The position numbers and the translations under genes are program-made. Below the pieces are notes generated by a model. That model made no database searches and was not told where the DNA came from. It was given only the letters and a program-made list of their open reading frames with translations. Positions 15,291 through 23,293 of a stretch of DNA of 45,931 nt are shown piece after piece. Within the stretch, counting starts at the first letter, position 1; each line of letters begins with the position of its first letter. This DNA comes from Peptococcaceae bacterium (GTDB lineage Bacteria; Bacillota; Desulfitobacteriia; Desulfitobacteriales; Syntrophobotulaceae). The stretch spans positions 1 through 45,931 of the forward strand of contig WRHI01000008.1 in NCBI GenBank assembly GCA_009783315.1, given 5' to 3'.

Positions 15291-15734
15291 GTGAGGCTAT
15301 ATTTGGATGTATGTTGCCTGAATCGTCCGTTTGATGATTTGTCGCAAGACCGAATCCAATTTGAATCGGACGCCATATTAGCGATTATTTCTCGTTGCCA
15401 ATCCGGGAAATGGACGCTCGTCTCAAGTGAAGCTATTGATTTAGAGTTGAAGAAAATGCCTGACAATGACAAGTTGAAAAAGGTCTTGGTGCTTTTGTCG
15501 GCTTCCGCTGAAAGGATTATCTTGGATGAAACAGCCATTAAACGTTCAAAAGAGTTTCAGAGAAGCAGCATCAAACCAATGGACAGTCTGCATTTGGCTG
15601 TTGCGGAAACCTCAAAGCTGGATGCTTTTCTGACAACGGATGACTCTTTGCTTCATAGGGCAAGCAAGATGGATTTGCACATTGTCGTGGCCAATCCCGT
15701 GACATGGTTTATGGAGGTGTTGCAAAATGAGTAA
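15291..15734 (+). CDS. PIN domain toxin
   Basis: 147 residues. The N-terminus LYLDVCCLNRPFDDL carries the first PIN aspartate; ELKK, then PMDSLHLA and FLTTDD supply the other acidic residues of the nuclease site. PIN toxins are Mg-dependent RNases of VapC-like toxin-antitoxin systems. I place the start at GTG 15291, nine bases after AGGAG and matching the common MRLYLD beginning; an ATG at 15270 in frame precedes that site. It overlaps the next gene by eight bases. The catalytic residues appear intact. Confidence 0.82.
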   Translation: MRLYLDVCCLNRPFDDLSQDRIQFESDAILAIISRCQSGKWTLVSSEAIDLELKKMPDNDKLKKVLVLLSASAERIILDETAIKRSKEFQRSSIKPMDSLHLAVAETSKLDAFLTTDDSLLHRASKMDLHIVVANPVTWFMEVLQNE

Positions 15735-15951
15735 CGCTATTGCGATTGATTACAGAAATACCAATGTTATACGCAAACTGGGTATTGACGCTCTCACAAA
15801 AGAATTAGGGCCGGCTGGCATGGCGTATTTTATACAACAATACGACAGAGGCGAAGGCGATTATACATCGGAACGGGAAAGCCTGCTTGCTGATGTATCC
15901 ATGGATAGCCTTATGAGCGAACTGGAGGCAATGCGCCAGCAAGGGCAATAA
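15727..15951 (+). CDS. Antitoxin partner of the PIN toxin
   Basis: 74 residues, with the pattern VIRKLGIDALTKELGPAGMA, YFIQQYDRGEGDYTSER and a helical tail (MDSLMSELEAM). It overlaps the toxin by eight bases. I recognise it as the small protein that commonly accompanies this type of PIN gene. The order here is toxin first, unlike most VapBC loci. Its last 40 bases overlap, on the other strand, the 3' end of a broken metallophosphoesterase gene. Confidence 0.72.
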   Translation: MSNAIAIDYRNTNVIRKLGIDALTKELGPAGMAYFIQQYDRGEGDYTSERESLLADVSMDSLMSELEAMRQQGQ

Positions 15952-16343
15952 GCTTTCGTACATTGCTGTCACCCACCGGGCAAGTCCGGTCAATAGTCAA
16001 TCCGGTGGGCCAGTCGTGGGTAATGAGCACATCAAACCTGCCTTTTTGGGCTTCCCCAAACGTGATTGCCAGCTCTGCCGCAGTGTAGTGGCCTGCCTCT
16101 CTCCTCGCTTGCTTATTTGCTTTCGCCATTGATCACATGCGGAAAATCACCAAGCTTGCGATACTTCGATGGGCCAGGCACTTGAGAGATCTCTTCTTCG
16201 CAGCGCAGCGGCTTGGCGTCGCCTACCTGGAAGATGGCTGCTAAGCTGTCTGATGTGATATCTGCCTCAGCACACGCCCATTCAATGAGCAGCATAGCTA
16301 CTCGCCATTGCCCGTGAACATCCCCCAATGCTGCGATGAACAC
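15911..16343 (-). pseudogene. Metallophosphoesterase with internal deletion and frameshift
   Basis: The N-terminal part (16343 down to about 16130) reads MFIAALGDVHGQW, AAIFQVGDAKPL and KYRKLGDFPHVING: the metal-binding GDVHG and GD motifs of calcineurin-like phosphoesterases. The C-terminal part lies in another frame (16129 to 15911): HYTAAELAITFGEAQKGRF, DVLITHDWPTGL and PVGDSNVRKLI, with the THDWP motif. The segment that should carry the GGNHE motif is absent between them, and the frames differ. The 3' end also seems cut by the antitoxin gene. The product cannot be active. Confidence 0.8.
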
Positions 16344-16435
16344 AATTTGTTAGCACCCTCCGTATTCCTCACCCCAAGTCCTAAATTAAATCAATCTGTC
16401 TGCCCTGGACGATGCCCCGCCCTCAACAAGTTTTC

Positions 16436-16753
16436 TCAAGTAGACTCATCTCCAGTACATTGCAAAAAGTCCGAACGGATAACTTTCGTAATAGTACCAA
16501 CAGCCACCGTTCTGAGTCCTTCCCGAATTTCAAATTGCTTCCCAACATAAAACTTTCCAATGTGAGCTTCCGGTCTACACGTTCTCAAGAAAACTCTCAC
16601 GTCTTCGCCCGGATAACATATTTCTTTGTCAATGAACTCCTGTGGCGCGTCCCAATCTTTTCCATCATAGTAAAACTGTCCTCGATAACCGGAAGATACA
16701 GCGATTTTACGTCCACCTTCCTTTGATGTCAGGTAGTGCACCACAGCTTCCAA
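16436..16753 (-). CDS. EF-Tu C-terminal-domain-like protein
   Basis: 105 residues resembling a stand-alone EF-Tu beta-barrel domain: EAVVHYLTSKEGGRKIAVSS, GYRGQFYYDGKDWDA, PEAHIGKFYVGKQFEIREG and TVAVGTITKV. Small proteins of this type are widespread in Firmicutes with no known role. The first codon is TTG at 16753, with no clear ribosome-binding site, and a stop lies five codons upstream in frame. The start region may have been disturbed by the decayed toxin-antitoxin DNA that precedes it. Confidence 0.68.
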   Translation of the reverse strand: MEAVVHYLTSKEGGRKIAVSSGYRGQFYYDGKDWDAPQEFIDKEICYPGEDVRVFLRTCRPEAHIGKFYVGKQFEIREGLRTVAVGTITKVIRSDFLQCTGDEST

Positions 16754-16760
16754 TTCAGTC

Positions 16761-16886
16761 TCATACAGAAATCAAAAAGTTCAGCACAGGGCTTGACGGC
16801 GGCTCCAAATGATCTCTATCATTGCCTTGCTCATATTCTATAGCCTCATTCAATCCTTGTTTAATAGATTCAAATAAGCTGCTCAG
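16761..16886 (-). pseudogene. Truncated antitoxin (HigA/XRE-type N-terminus)
   Basis: The minus strand reads LSSLFESIKQGLNEAIEYEQ and GNDRDH, the N-terminal helix typical of XRE antitoxins that partner RelE-like toxins, then loses similarity and stops at 16761. The expected ATG is CTG (16884-16886), eight bases after a GAAGGGA ribosome-binding site. The DNA-binding helix-turn-helix is gone. Confidence 0.55.
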
Positions 16887-16887
16887 A

Positions 16888-17015
16888 TTATCCCTTCTTT
16901 CTTAACTCTGATCCGAGAATTTTAACCAATGCTTTAAGTTCGTTCCGCTCTGCCTGGCTTAAATTTCCATTTCACTTTTTGCATAAACGGTTACAAGATA
17001 GATTTTCCCTGATGT
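16888..17015 (-). pseudogene. RelE-type toxin 3' fragment with frameshift
   Basis: One frame gives SGKIYLVTVYAKSEMEI and stops; the next frame continues NLSQAERNELKALVKILG and SELRKKG to TAA at 16888. Joined by a one-base shift they form the C-terminal part of a RelE/HigB-like toxin (IYLLTVYAKSE...L...E...L is the usual pattern). Upstream is an A-rich, low-complexity stretch (17014-17042) where the rest has been lost. The truncated antitoxin follows directly. Confidence 0.6.
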
Positions 17016-17048
17016 AAAAATAAATAAAAAATAAAAAATAAATGACGC

Positions 17049-17525
17049 TCAGGATTCCCGCCGGATTGTTTGTTGATGCTGCCAATGAATCCCAATATGC
17101 CCGATGGCGAGAATAACGGAAGCGACAACAAGCCAGATCAACCGGCCATAGATCCCCAGCAGCAAAAAAGCCGCCACCGGTAACACCGCTCCCGGTGCCG
17201 GCGCGCCAAGGAAGGGGCGATAGAAATCGCGCAGTGTACAGCCTCCGCGAAAATAGCGGAGCCAGAACCCCTCATACAAGACCATGAGCAGAGCGGAGGC
17301 AACAAGCCAACTCAGCCACGGTTCCAGACCATGGGGGTTCGTATCGCTGAAAAACAGTACGGTTATCGTACAAAGGACTTGGCCGCAGCGCTCAAAAACC
17401 AGCAGCACCTTGCTTTCCCCGGACGGATCGTAACCCTGCGGCATGTGCCGGGCCCATATAATATTGGGAATCTGGATCATCAGCATATAAATCAAGCCGA
17501 TGTATGATAACCCGAAATGGCCCAT
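17049..17525 (-). CDS. Small integral membrane protein
   Basis: 158 residues with about four hydrophobic helices: SYIGLIYMLMIQIPNIIW, VLCTITVLFF, WLSWLVASALLMVLY, and a C-terminal pair LPVAAFLLLGIYGRLIW and LVVASVILAIGHIGIHW. The ATG at 17525 has GGAGGGAA upstream and is preferred to an upstream start at 17561. It resembles conserved clostridial membrane proteins of unknown role. No neighbour suggests a function. Confidence 0.7.
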   Translation of the reverse strand: MGHFGLSYIGLIYMLMIQIPNIIWARHMPQGYDPSGESKVLLVFERCGQVLCTITVLFFSDTNPHGLEPWLSWLVASALLMVLYEGFWLRYFRGGCTLRDFYRPFLGAPAPGAVLPVAAFLLLGIYGRLIWLVVASVILAIGHIGIHWQHQQTIRRES

Positions 17526-17684
17526 GGTGTTCCCTCCGGGAGCATGATATAATAACCGCAAACAAACTATTCCAATACATTAGTTGAAAGCGTTGTGATT
17601 GTCAACAACAGCCAAGAGTAAACACAACAACCAAGAGTAAAGGGAAATCGCCGTTGCGCGTTATTTGAAGGAGATAAGACAGCT

Positions 17685-17987
17685 ATGCCTCCAACCTACA
17701 CATTCACCGCCATTATCCAAAAGGTACCCGATCTGGACGGCGCCTATATCCCCATACCGTATGATTTGAGAAAAGAATTTGGCAAGGGGCGTCTCAAGGT
17801 TCACGCCACTTTTGACGGTGAGCCTTATGACGGCAGCATTGTTAATATGGGCGTCAAGAATCCGGATGGCTCGATTTGCTATATCTTAGGCATCCGCAAG
17901 GATATTCGCGCCAAAATCGGCAAGCAGCCGGGAGATTCGGTGGAAGTCACTTTCTATGAGGTTGCGAAAAATGCTGAAGCCCAATAG
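17685..17987 (+). CDS. DUF1905 domain protein
   Basis: 100 residues: [40 protein letters not shown], then [20 protein letters not shown]. This is the whole DUF1905 beta-barrel, often found alone or joined to YdeI/OmpD-associated domains. GAAGGAG precedes the ATG. Biochemical role unknown. Confidence 0.85.
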   Translation: MPPTYTFTAIIQKVPDLDGAYIPIPYDLRKEFGKGRLKVHATFDGEPYDGSIVNMGVKNPDGSICYILGIRKDIRAKIGKQPGDSVEVTFYEVAKNAEAQ

Positions 17988-18046
17988 ACGCCGGAACAAA
18001 AAGTCTATAAACAAAAAGTCTATAATATGAGAATGGATGATGCGAC

Positions 18047-19174
18047 ATGCTGCAACAAAACTGGTTGGCGGTTGTTAATGAGAAGGCCGGCGGCAAGAAA
18101 GCGGCCCACATGTGGCCGGAGATTGACCGGAAGCTTAGGGACGAAGGCATCAACATTGAAACTCAAAGGACCCAAAAGGCCGGCGACGCCATAACCATGG
18201 CGAGAGAAGGGCTCCAAAAAGGCTATACGGGTATTATCGCTGTCGGCGGTGATGGAACGTTGAATGAAGCCGTCAACGGTTTTTGGCATGAAGGTCGGCT
18301 CATCAATCCCGAAGCTGTCCTGACCTATGTCAATCTTGGGTCTGGCGGAGATTTTGCCCGGATGGTGGAAAAGGCAGCGCCGGAAAAGGGCGGTCTATCG
18401 AGGCAGATCGATAAGGACGATCAAACAAGGCAGACCAATATGGGAGACCAGAGGAAGCAGACCGATGATGCCGCTCCCGCTTCCTTTCCAGCGCCCTCTT
18501 CTTCCTCCGCGGCAACGACGGCGGAGCGTCTTATCAATGGCAGCTTGCAGACTGTGGATATCGGCCTTGTGTGTTTTGAGGGAGATTTGCACAAGCGCCG
18601 TTATTTTATCAATGCGGCCAATGTGGGGGTCGGAGCGGAAACAGTACGGCGGGTCAATCAAAAAGAGACGAAACCCGGCGGCGGCGGCCTGTCCTATATG
18701 CTCTCGGCGTTGGCCGCGCTAGTGACGTTTAAGCCTCAGCGCTTGAGAGTTGTTGTTGACGGCACCTGCGTAATTGATGAAGAGCTATATGCGGCGATGG
18801 TCTGTAACGGACGCTTTATTGGTGCCGGCATGATGATCGCCCCCGAAGCTCAGATAACCGACGGGTTGTTCGATATTGTGGCTATCCACAAAATGCCGTT
18901 GCCCAAATTGTTAACGCAATTTCCGAAGATTTACAGCGGGAGCCATCTTAACATCAAAGGGGTTTCTTTCTGGCAGGGTGCCCGGGTCGAAATCAGTGAT
19001 TCTTGTGGCGATGCCTCCCTTGGGGGAGACGTCTCTTCTGAACAGGCCCCGGCTGAGGAGGCCAAAAGTCTTGTCGAAATCGATGGAGAGATCCTTGGTT
19101 GCTGTCCCGCATCGTATAGGCTGCTGCCGCGAGGGATGACCATGTGGCTGCCGGTGCCCCGAAGGGATACGTAG
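18047..19174 (+). CDS. Diacylglycerol kinase family lipid kinase
   Basis: 375 residues. NEKAGGKKA near the N-terminus and the nucleotide-binding IIAVGGDGTLNE (GGDGT at 67-71) mark the DAGK catalytic domain; GAGMMIAPEAQITDGLFDIV is the matching C-terminal beta-sandwich motif of YegS/BmrU-type kinases. Such enzymes phosphorylate diacylglycerol or related lipids at the membrane. Two hydrophilic, low-complexity insertions are unusual: residues about 115-160 (rich in Q, D, K, then Ser/Pro) and about 325-345. The ribosome-binding site is weak. It is convergent with feoB, from which a GGGGTTA-rich stretch separates it. Confidence 0.85.
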   Translation: MLQQNWLAVVNEKAGGKKAAHMWPEIDRKLRDEGINIETQRTQKAGDAITMAREGLQKGYTGIIAVGGDGTLNEAVNGFWHEGRLINPEAVLTYVNLGSGGDFARMVEKAAPEKGGLSRQIDKDDQTRQTNMGDQRKQTDDAAPASFPAPSSSSAATTAERLINGSLQTVDIGLVCFEGDLHKRRYFINAANVGVGAETVRRVNQKETKPGGGGLSYMLSALAALVTFKPQRLRVVVDGTCVIDEELYAAMVCNGRFIGAGMMIAPEAQITDGLFDIVAIHKMPLPKLLTQFPKIYSGSHLNIKGVSFWQGARVEISDSCGDASLGGDVSSEQAPAEEAKSLVEIDGEILGCCPASYRLLPRGMTMWLPVPRRDT

Positions 19175-19232
19175 GGGTTAAGGATTAGGGGTTAGGGGTT
19201 AGGGATTTGGGTTAAGGAGGTAGGGGTTAGGG
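19174..19232. repeat. GGGGTTA-type repeats
   Basis: Several GGGGTTA words with close variants fill the short gap between the convergent lipid kinase and feoB genes. The same repeat occurs at 39726-39770. Four or more G runs on one strand could form a G-quadruplex. Confidence 0.8.
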
Positions 19233-19246
19233 ATTGAGACTGAGGG

Positions 19247-21448
19247 CTATAGTCCGATCAATCTGACTAAAGAGGTAAAGAGCATACATACCAATATCCC
19301 CATAATTGTTGGCAAGGCTATGGCCAGCAGTGTCCACTTTAAGCTTTGAGTTTCTTTTTTGATGGTGAGGCATGTGGTCGAACATGGCCAGTGCAGCAGC
19401 GAGAACAGCATGAAGCTTATGGCGGTCGCCCATGTCCAGCCGTTGTTCACGAGCAGCAGCTTGAGCGTGGCTAGATTATCCAGTTCCAGGATGTTTCCTT
19501 GGGCCATGTAGGCCATAATCATTATGGGGATGACGATCTCGTTGGCAGGAAACCCCAGAATGAAAGCCAGCAGTATGACGCCGTCCATGCCCAGGAGCTG
19601 GGCAAAGGGGTCGAGAAAATTTGAGCAATGGGCAAGCAGTGTCTGATCGGCGATGGTGATATTGGCCATGAGCCAAATGATAAGACCTGCCGGGGCGGCG
19701 ACACTGACGGCGCGGCCAAGGACGAACAGGGTTCTGTCGAGCAGCGAACGAACAAGGACTTTGCCGATTTGCGGTTTGCGGTAGGGCGGCAGTTCCAGAG
19801 CGAAAGAGGAAAGCGTTCCTTTTAAAACAGTTCTGGAGAGAAGTTTTGACGCCAGAAAGGTCATACAGATACCAAGGATAATAACAGCGGTCAGAAGCGC
19901 AGCTGAGAGAAGCGAATTTCTTATTGCGCCTGAACCTCTGGTGGCTATGCCGATGAAGAACATGGATAGAATCGCGATTAAGGCAGGGAACCGGCCGTTG
20001 CAGGGTACGAGATTGTTGGTCAGGATGGCGATGAGACGTTCCCGGGGAGAGTCAATAATGCGGCAGCCAATCACTCCGGCGGCGTTGCAGCCGAAACCCA
20101 TGCACATGGTCAGGGCTTGCTTGCCACAGGCGGAACATTTTTTGAACCACTTATCCAGATTGAAAGCGATGCGTGGCAGGAAGCCGGCATCCTCCAGTAA
20201 GGTGAAGAGAGGGAAGAAAATTGCCATGGGAGGCAGCATGACGGAGACCACCCAGGCTAGGACTCTGTATACACCCAGCACCAGCATCTCCGACAAGAAT
20301 TCCGGAACATGAAGCCATTGCAGGAAGAAGAGAAGCTGGTCTTCCAGCCAGAATAAGCCGGTGCCGATAACTTGGGAGGGATAATTGGCGCCGACAATAG
20401 TCAGCCAAAAAACACCCAACAGAACCAAAATCATAATGGGAAAAGCCGTTCGTTTGCCGGTTAGGATCTTGTCAAGGGTTGACACCATAGGTTGAACCTC
20501 AGCCATAGGATCGGGGGCACCGTCAAAACCAACAATATCCCGGCAGAGGTCTTCGGCGGTATGAACGACGCCAGACACGACATCATCCTTGAGTTGTCGC
20601 GGGGTGATGCCTTTTTGAATAAGATTAGCCCGGACATTCTTGAGGGTGCGGACAAGGTTTTCGGACATGGGCGCGCCGGAAAGAAAGAGCTCCTTTAGGG
20701 GAGATTCAAAAAAGGTCTCGCCGTTCTGTTGGTCCTGTTGCAGCAACATCAAAGAAAGCCACCGGCTGTGAAAGTCCCATGGCACCTCAGCTGTTCCGCA
20801 GAGGGCCCGGACACAAGGATCTAAAGAGGATAAAGCGTCTTCCAGATATTCAGGGTATTGTATCCGAAAAGGCGGGATGAACCCTGTTGTCGTATCCTCC
20901 GATGCGGCACGGGCGGCGGCTGCGGCCTCGTCTGCTGCTTCAATCGCGGCGGCGGCGGCATCCATCAGTTCGTCAAGACCGTTTCTGTTTCTGGCGGCGG
21001 CGCCGATTACAGGAACGCCTAATTCTGACGATAGGGCCGGTAAATCGATGGTAAGGCCGTGTTTTATGGCTTCGTCCATAAGATTGACACAAACAACGAC
21101 ATGGGAGGTTATTTCCAGTATCTGCAGAACAAGGTTCAGGCTTCGCTCCAGGCTAGAGGCGTTGCAAACAACAATGATGGTGTCGGCACCGTGAGCGCAG
21201 ATAAAATCCCGGGCGGTTTCTTCCTCGGCAGAACGGGCCATTAGGGAATAACAGCCGGGCAGATCGACAATGACATAGTTTTTTTGTTTATAGGTACAGC
21301 GGCCTTGGGCGACGGCGACGGTTTTGCCCGGCCAATTGCCTGTGTGCTGCCGGAGGCCTGTTAACGCGTTAAACACTGTGCTTTTGCCCACATTGGGATT
21401 GCCGGCGAGGGCGATGATTTTATCACTGTTCAATCCCAAAAATCCCAA
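19247..21448 (-). CDS. feoB: Ferrous iron transport protein B
   Basis: 733 residues. The N-terminal GTPase has G1 GNPNVGKST, G3 DLPGCYS and G4 NLMDE, a helical GDI-like region follows (to about 270), and then the membrane part with the two Gate motifs, the Cys-containing GFGCNAAGVIGCRII and the LVPCNGRFPALIAIL segment. It takes up Fe2+ across the cytoplasmic membrane with FeoA. The start is TTG at 21448 with AAGGGTGG upstream. feoA is 25 bases upstream on the same strand. Length and motifs are complete. Confidence 0.95.
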   Translation of the reverse strand: MGFLGLNSDKIIALAGNPNVGKSTVFNALTGLRQHTGNWPGKTVAVAQGRCTYKQKNYVIVDLPGCYSLMARSAEEETARDFICAHGADTIIVVCNASSLERSLNLVLQILEITSHVVVCVNLMDEAIKHGLTIDLPALSSELGVPVIGAAARNRNGLDELMDAAAAAIEAADEAAAAARAASEDTTTGFIPPFRIQYPEYLEDALSSLDPCVRALCGTAEVPWDFHSRWLSLMLLQQDQQNGETFFESPLKELFLSGAPMSENLVRTLKNVRANLIQKGITPRQLKDDVVSGVVHTAEDLCRDIVGFDGAPDPMAEVQPMVSTLDKILTGKRTAFPIMILVLLGVFWLTIVGANYPSQVIGTGLFWLEDQLLFFLQWLHVPEFLSEMLVLGVYRVLAWVVSVMLPPMAIFFPLFTLLEDAGFLPRIAFNLDKWFKKCSACGKQALTMCMGFGCNAAGVIGCRIIDSPRERLIAILTNNLVPCNGRFPALIAILSMFFIGIATRGSGAIRNSLLSAALLTAVIILGICMTFLASKLLSRTVLKGTLSSFALELPPYRKPQIGKVLVRSLLDRTLFVLGRAVSVAAPAGLIIWLMANITIADQTLLAHCSNFLDPFAQLLGMDGVILLAFILGFPANEIVIPIMIMAYMAQGNILELDNLATLKLLLVNNGWTWATAISFMLFSLLHWPCSTTCLTIKKETQSLKWTLLAIALPTIMGILVCMLFTSLVRLIGL

Positions 21449-21473
21449 CCACCCTTCTTATGCCATGCCGTGA

Positions 21474-21716
21474 TCACCGAGCGGCGTGTAGAATCTGGAT
21501 GCGGGATGAGTCTTCCGCGCGCAAGGCGATAACCGTTCCTCGTATGTAATAGGCGATGGGATCGCCTAAGGGGCTTTTTTGCAGGCATATGACCTCAGTC
21601 CCTTTGATCAGACCAAGATCCTGCAGCCTGCGGCGCATGCCGTCGCCAGCCTCAATATCCACAACCAAACCGCGGTTACCTTGTGGCAAGTCCGCTAATA
21701 TTCCCGTCTGCTGCAT
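21474..21716 (-). CDS. feoA: Ferrous iron transport protein A
   Basis: 80 residues, an SH3-like small protein: LADLPQGNRGLVVDIEAGD, MRRRLQDLGLIKGTEVICL, SPLGDPIAYYIRGTVIALR. AAGGTGG lies before the ATG. It is the first gene of the feoAB operon and modulates FeoB. The region 21717-21970 upstream should hold the promoter, but I see no clear Fur or promoter sequence. Confidence 0.92.
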   Translation of the reverse strand: MQQTGILADLPQGNRGLVVDIEAGDGMRRRLQDLGLIKGTEVICLQKSPLGDPIAYYIRGTVIALRAEDSSRIQILHAAR

Positions 21717-21970
21717 TGATGACCACCTTCTTGCAAGTTAATGGGACGAGGAAAACCTCATCATTAATAACTTATGCCGGTGCAGGGACCGAAGTGAAGA
21801 GATAGGTGTGGAAATGATATCCAATCCTATGATGCGTGATTGGGGATAGGCCCTTGATTTGCGACTGAGATCAGGCACGCAGAGAAAACCCGCAAGCAAA
21901 GGTATGCTTGCGGGGCGACTCGGGTCGGGTCAGGTCGTTGTTAATGAGTTAATTTACGGGAGCTGCTTTG

Positions 21971-22603
21971 TTAGTCTCCGGCTGCTTCGGCTTCCGCCCT
22001 TGTCGTATGAACGGTACCCCAAGGATGATGAGGGGGCGCGTAAAGCGAGTACAGCTTCAGCGGGACGTTGCCCGTATTGATAATGTTATGCCACGTTCCG
22101 GCAGGCACAAAGATACCGCAGTTGCAGCCAATGAGCTGCCGGCAGCCCAAATGATCTTTATTGTCGCCCATGAGCACCAGGCCCTGGCCTCCGGCAACAC
22201 AGAGAAATTGGTCCGTGTTAGGATGCGCCTCAAGTCCGATTTCTTCGCAGACGGGAATGCACATCAGCGTCATCTGCAGATGGCAGCCAGTCCACAAAGC
22301 TGTACGGAAGGTGTTGTTCTGCAGGGTGGCTTGGTAGATGTCCACATTAAAGGGGTTCGGTCCATAGTCCATCATGTTGACGGAACAAGCGTAAGTATTG
22401 GGGTTACAGGGATCATAGGGGGGATTTGGCGGATAAACATGGTGTTCATGGCAATAGGGTTCAGGGGTGTAGCAAGGCGGTTCAAAACAGGGATCATAAC
22501 AAGGGGGTTCGTAGCCAGGCGGCTCGCAGCAAGGGGGCTCGTAACAAGGAGGTTCATAATTAAGCTGTTCCACCGCGGGTTGTTCCTCTGATTGCTTATA
22601 CAT
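21971..22603 (-). CDS. Cupin protein with Cys/Pro-rich N-terminal repeats
   Basis: 210 residues. Residues about 16-50 are a tandem repeat of YEPPC and variants (CEPPG, FEPPC), followed by a His/Tyr/Pro-rich stretch (YCHEHHVYPPNPPYDP). The C-terminal half is a single cupin barrel: LEAHPNTDQFLCVAGGQG and CGIFVPAGTWHNIINTG, with a His and a Gln of motif 1 and the His of motif 2. The repeat segment could be cross-linked through cysteines, as in spore coat or surface proteins; this is inference. GAAAGGGG lies before the ATG. No signal peptide. Confidence 0.82.
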   Translation of the reverse strand: MYKQSEEQPAVEQLNYEPPCYEPPCCEPPGYEPPCYDPCFEPPCYTPEPYCHEHHVYPPNPPYDPCNPNTYACSVNMMDYGPNPFNVDIYQATLQNNTFRTALWTGCHLQMTLMCIPVCEEIGLEAHPNTDQFLCVAGGQGLVLMGDNKDHLGCRQLIGCNCGIFVPAGTWHNIINTGNVPLKLYSLYAPPHHPWGTVHTTRAEAEAAGD

Positions 22604-22756
22604 AATGTGTCCCCTTTCTTATTTGAACAACGCATGATAAACACTTTGTTTTATTCAATATATGAAGGAATTCACGCTAAGTTACAAATCGACGGTTATA
22701 AATGGCCACAAATTGTTGCTGCCGATGACGTTTCGTTCTGGAGCCGCGCAAGAGAC

Positions 22757-22840
22757 ATGAAAGAGACGAAAAAGAGGCGAAAAAGACGCGAAAGAGACGC
22801 GAAGAAGACGCGAAAAAGGGAGGGAAAGGGAGAGAAATTA
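22757..22840 (+). repeat. Purine-rich tract of GAAAGAGACG-like units
   Basis: About 80 bases with hardly any pyrimidine except the C of repeated ACG/GCG. Units such as GAAAGAGACG and GCGAAAAAGACGC follow one another directly before the tRNA-Pro promoter. A frame reads through it but gives only a Lys/Arg-rich string, so I do not call a gene. Confidence 0.55.
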
Positions 22841-22844
22841 GGCG

Positions 22845-22873
22845 TTGACAGGGATTGATCAATTTGCTATGAT
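22845..22873 (+). promoter_or_regulatory. Promoter of tRNA-Pro
   Basis: TTGACA (22845-22850), 17 bases, TATGAT (22868-22873), 15 bases before the tRNA. Confidence 0.85.
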
Positions 22874-22888
22874 TCATAGTAATGTTTT

Positions 22889-22965
22889 CGGGGCGTAGCG
22901 CAGTTTGGTAGCGCGCTTGGTTCGGGACCAAGAGGCCGCAGGTTCGAATCCTGTCGCCCCGACCA
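22889..22965 (+). tRNA. tRNA-Pro (anticodon CGG)
   Basis: 77 bases including CCA. The acceptor CGGGGCG pairs with CGCCCCG, the anticodon stem CTTGG/CCAAG encloses TTCGGGA with anticodon CGG, and the T arm is GCAGGTTCGAATCCTGT. Confidence 0.96.
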
Positions 22966-23293
22966 TATTAGGCCTTCAGGACAAGGATATTCTGATGGAA
23001 TGACGTTGCACCTCGTCTGCTCGTACATGCAGTACGGTATGTAAATATTGCACCGTGCAAACATACCCACACATAACACTGCCGTGCTTTGCTGTAAAGC
23101 TAAAACTTGCTCACGAAATCACGAAATGATCCACCAATAAATACAAGGGACAAGGGGCAAATAATTGCCAAGAAACCGCGCTCTGCCTAGAAAGTCCGGC
23201 AGAGATATCTTCTCCCTCCATAATAAACAGGAAGAAGGCCATCCCCGGTTGTTTATGTTAATCCACATATTTTTAAAGTTCCTATACTATTAT
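22966..23293. other. Intergenic, nothing recognised
   Basis: Between tRNA-Pro and the end of the lipoprotein gene I see no convincing gene, promoter or strong hairpin. Confidence 0.5.

Noticed and set aside
22592-22858. 88-codon frame before tRNA-Pro
   Set aside because: Most of it is the purine tract translated as Lys/Arg/Glu repeats and it starts inside the cupin gene.
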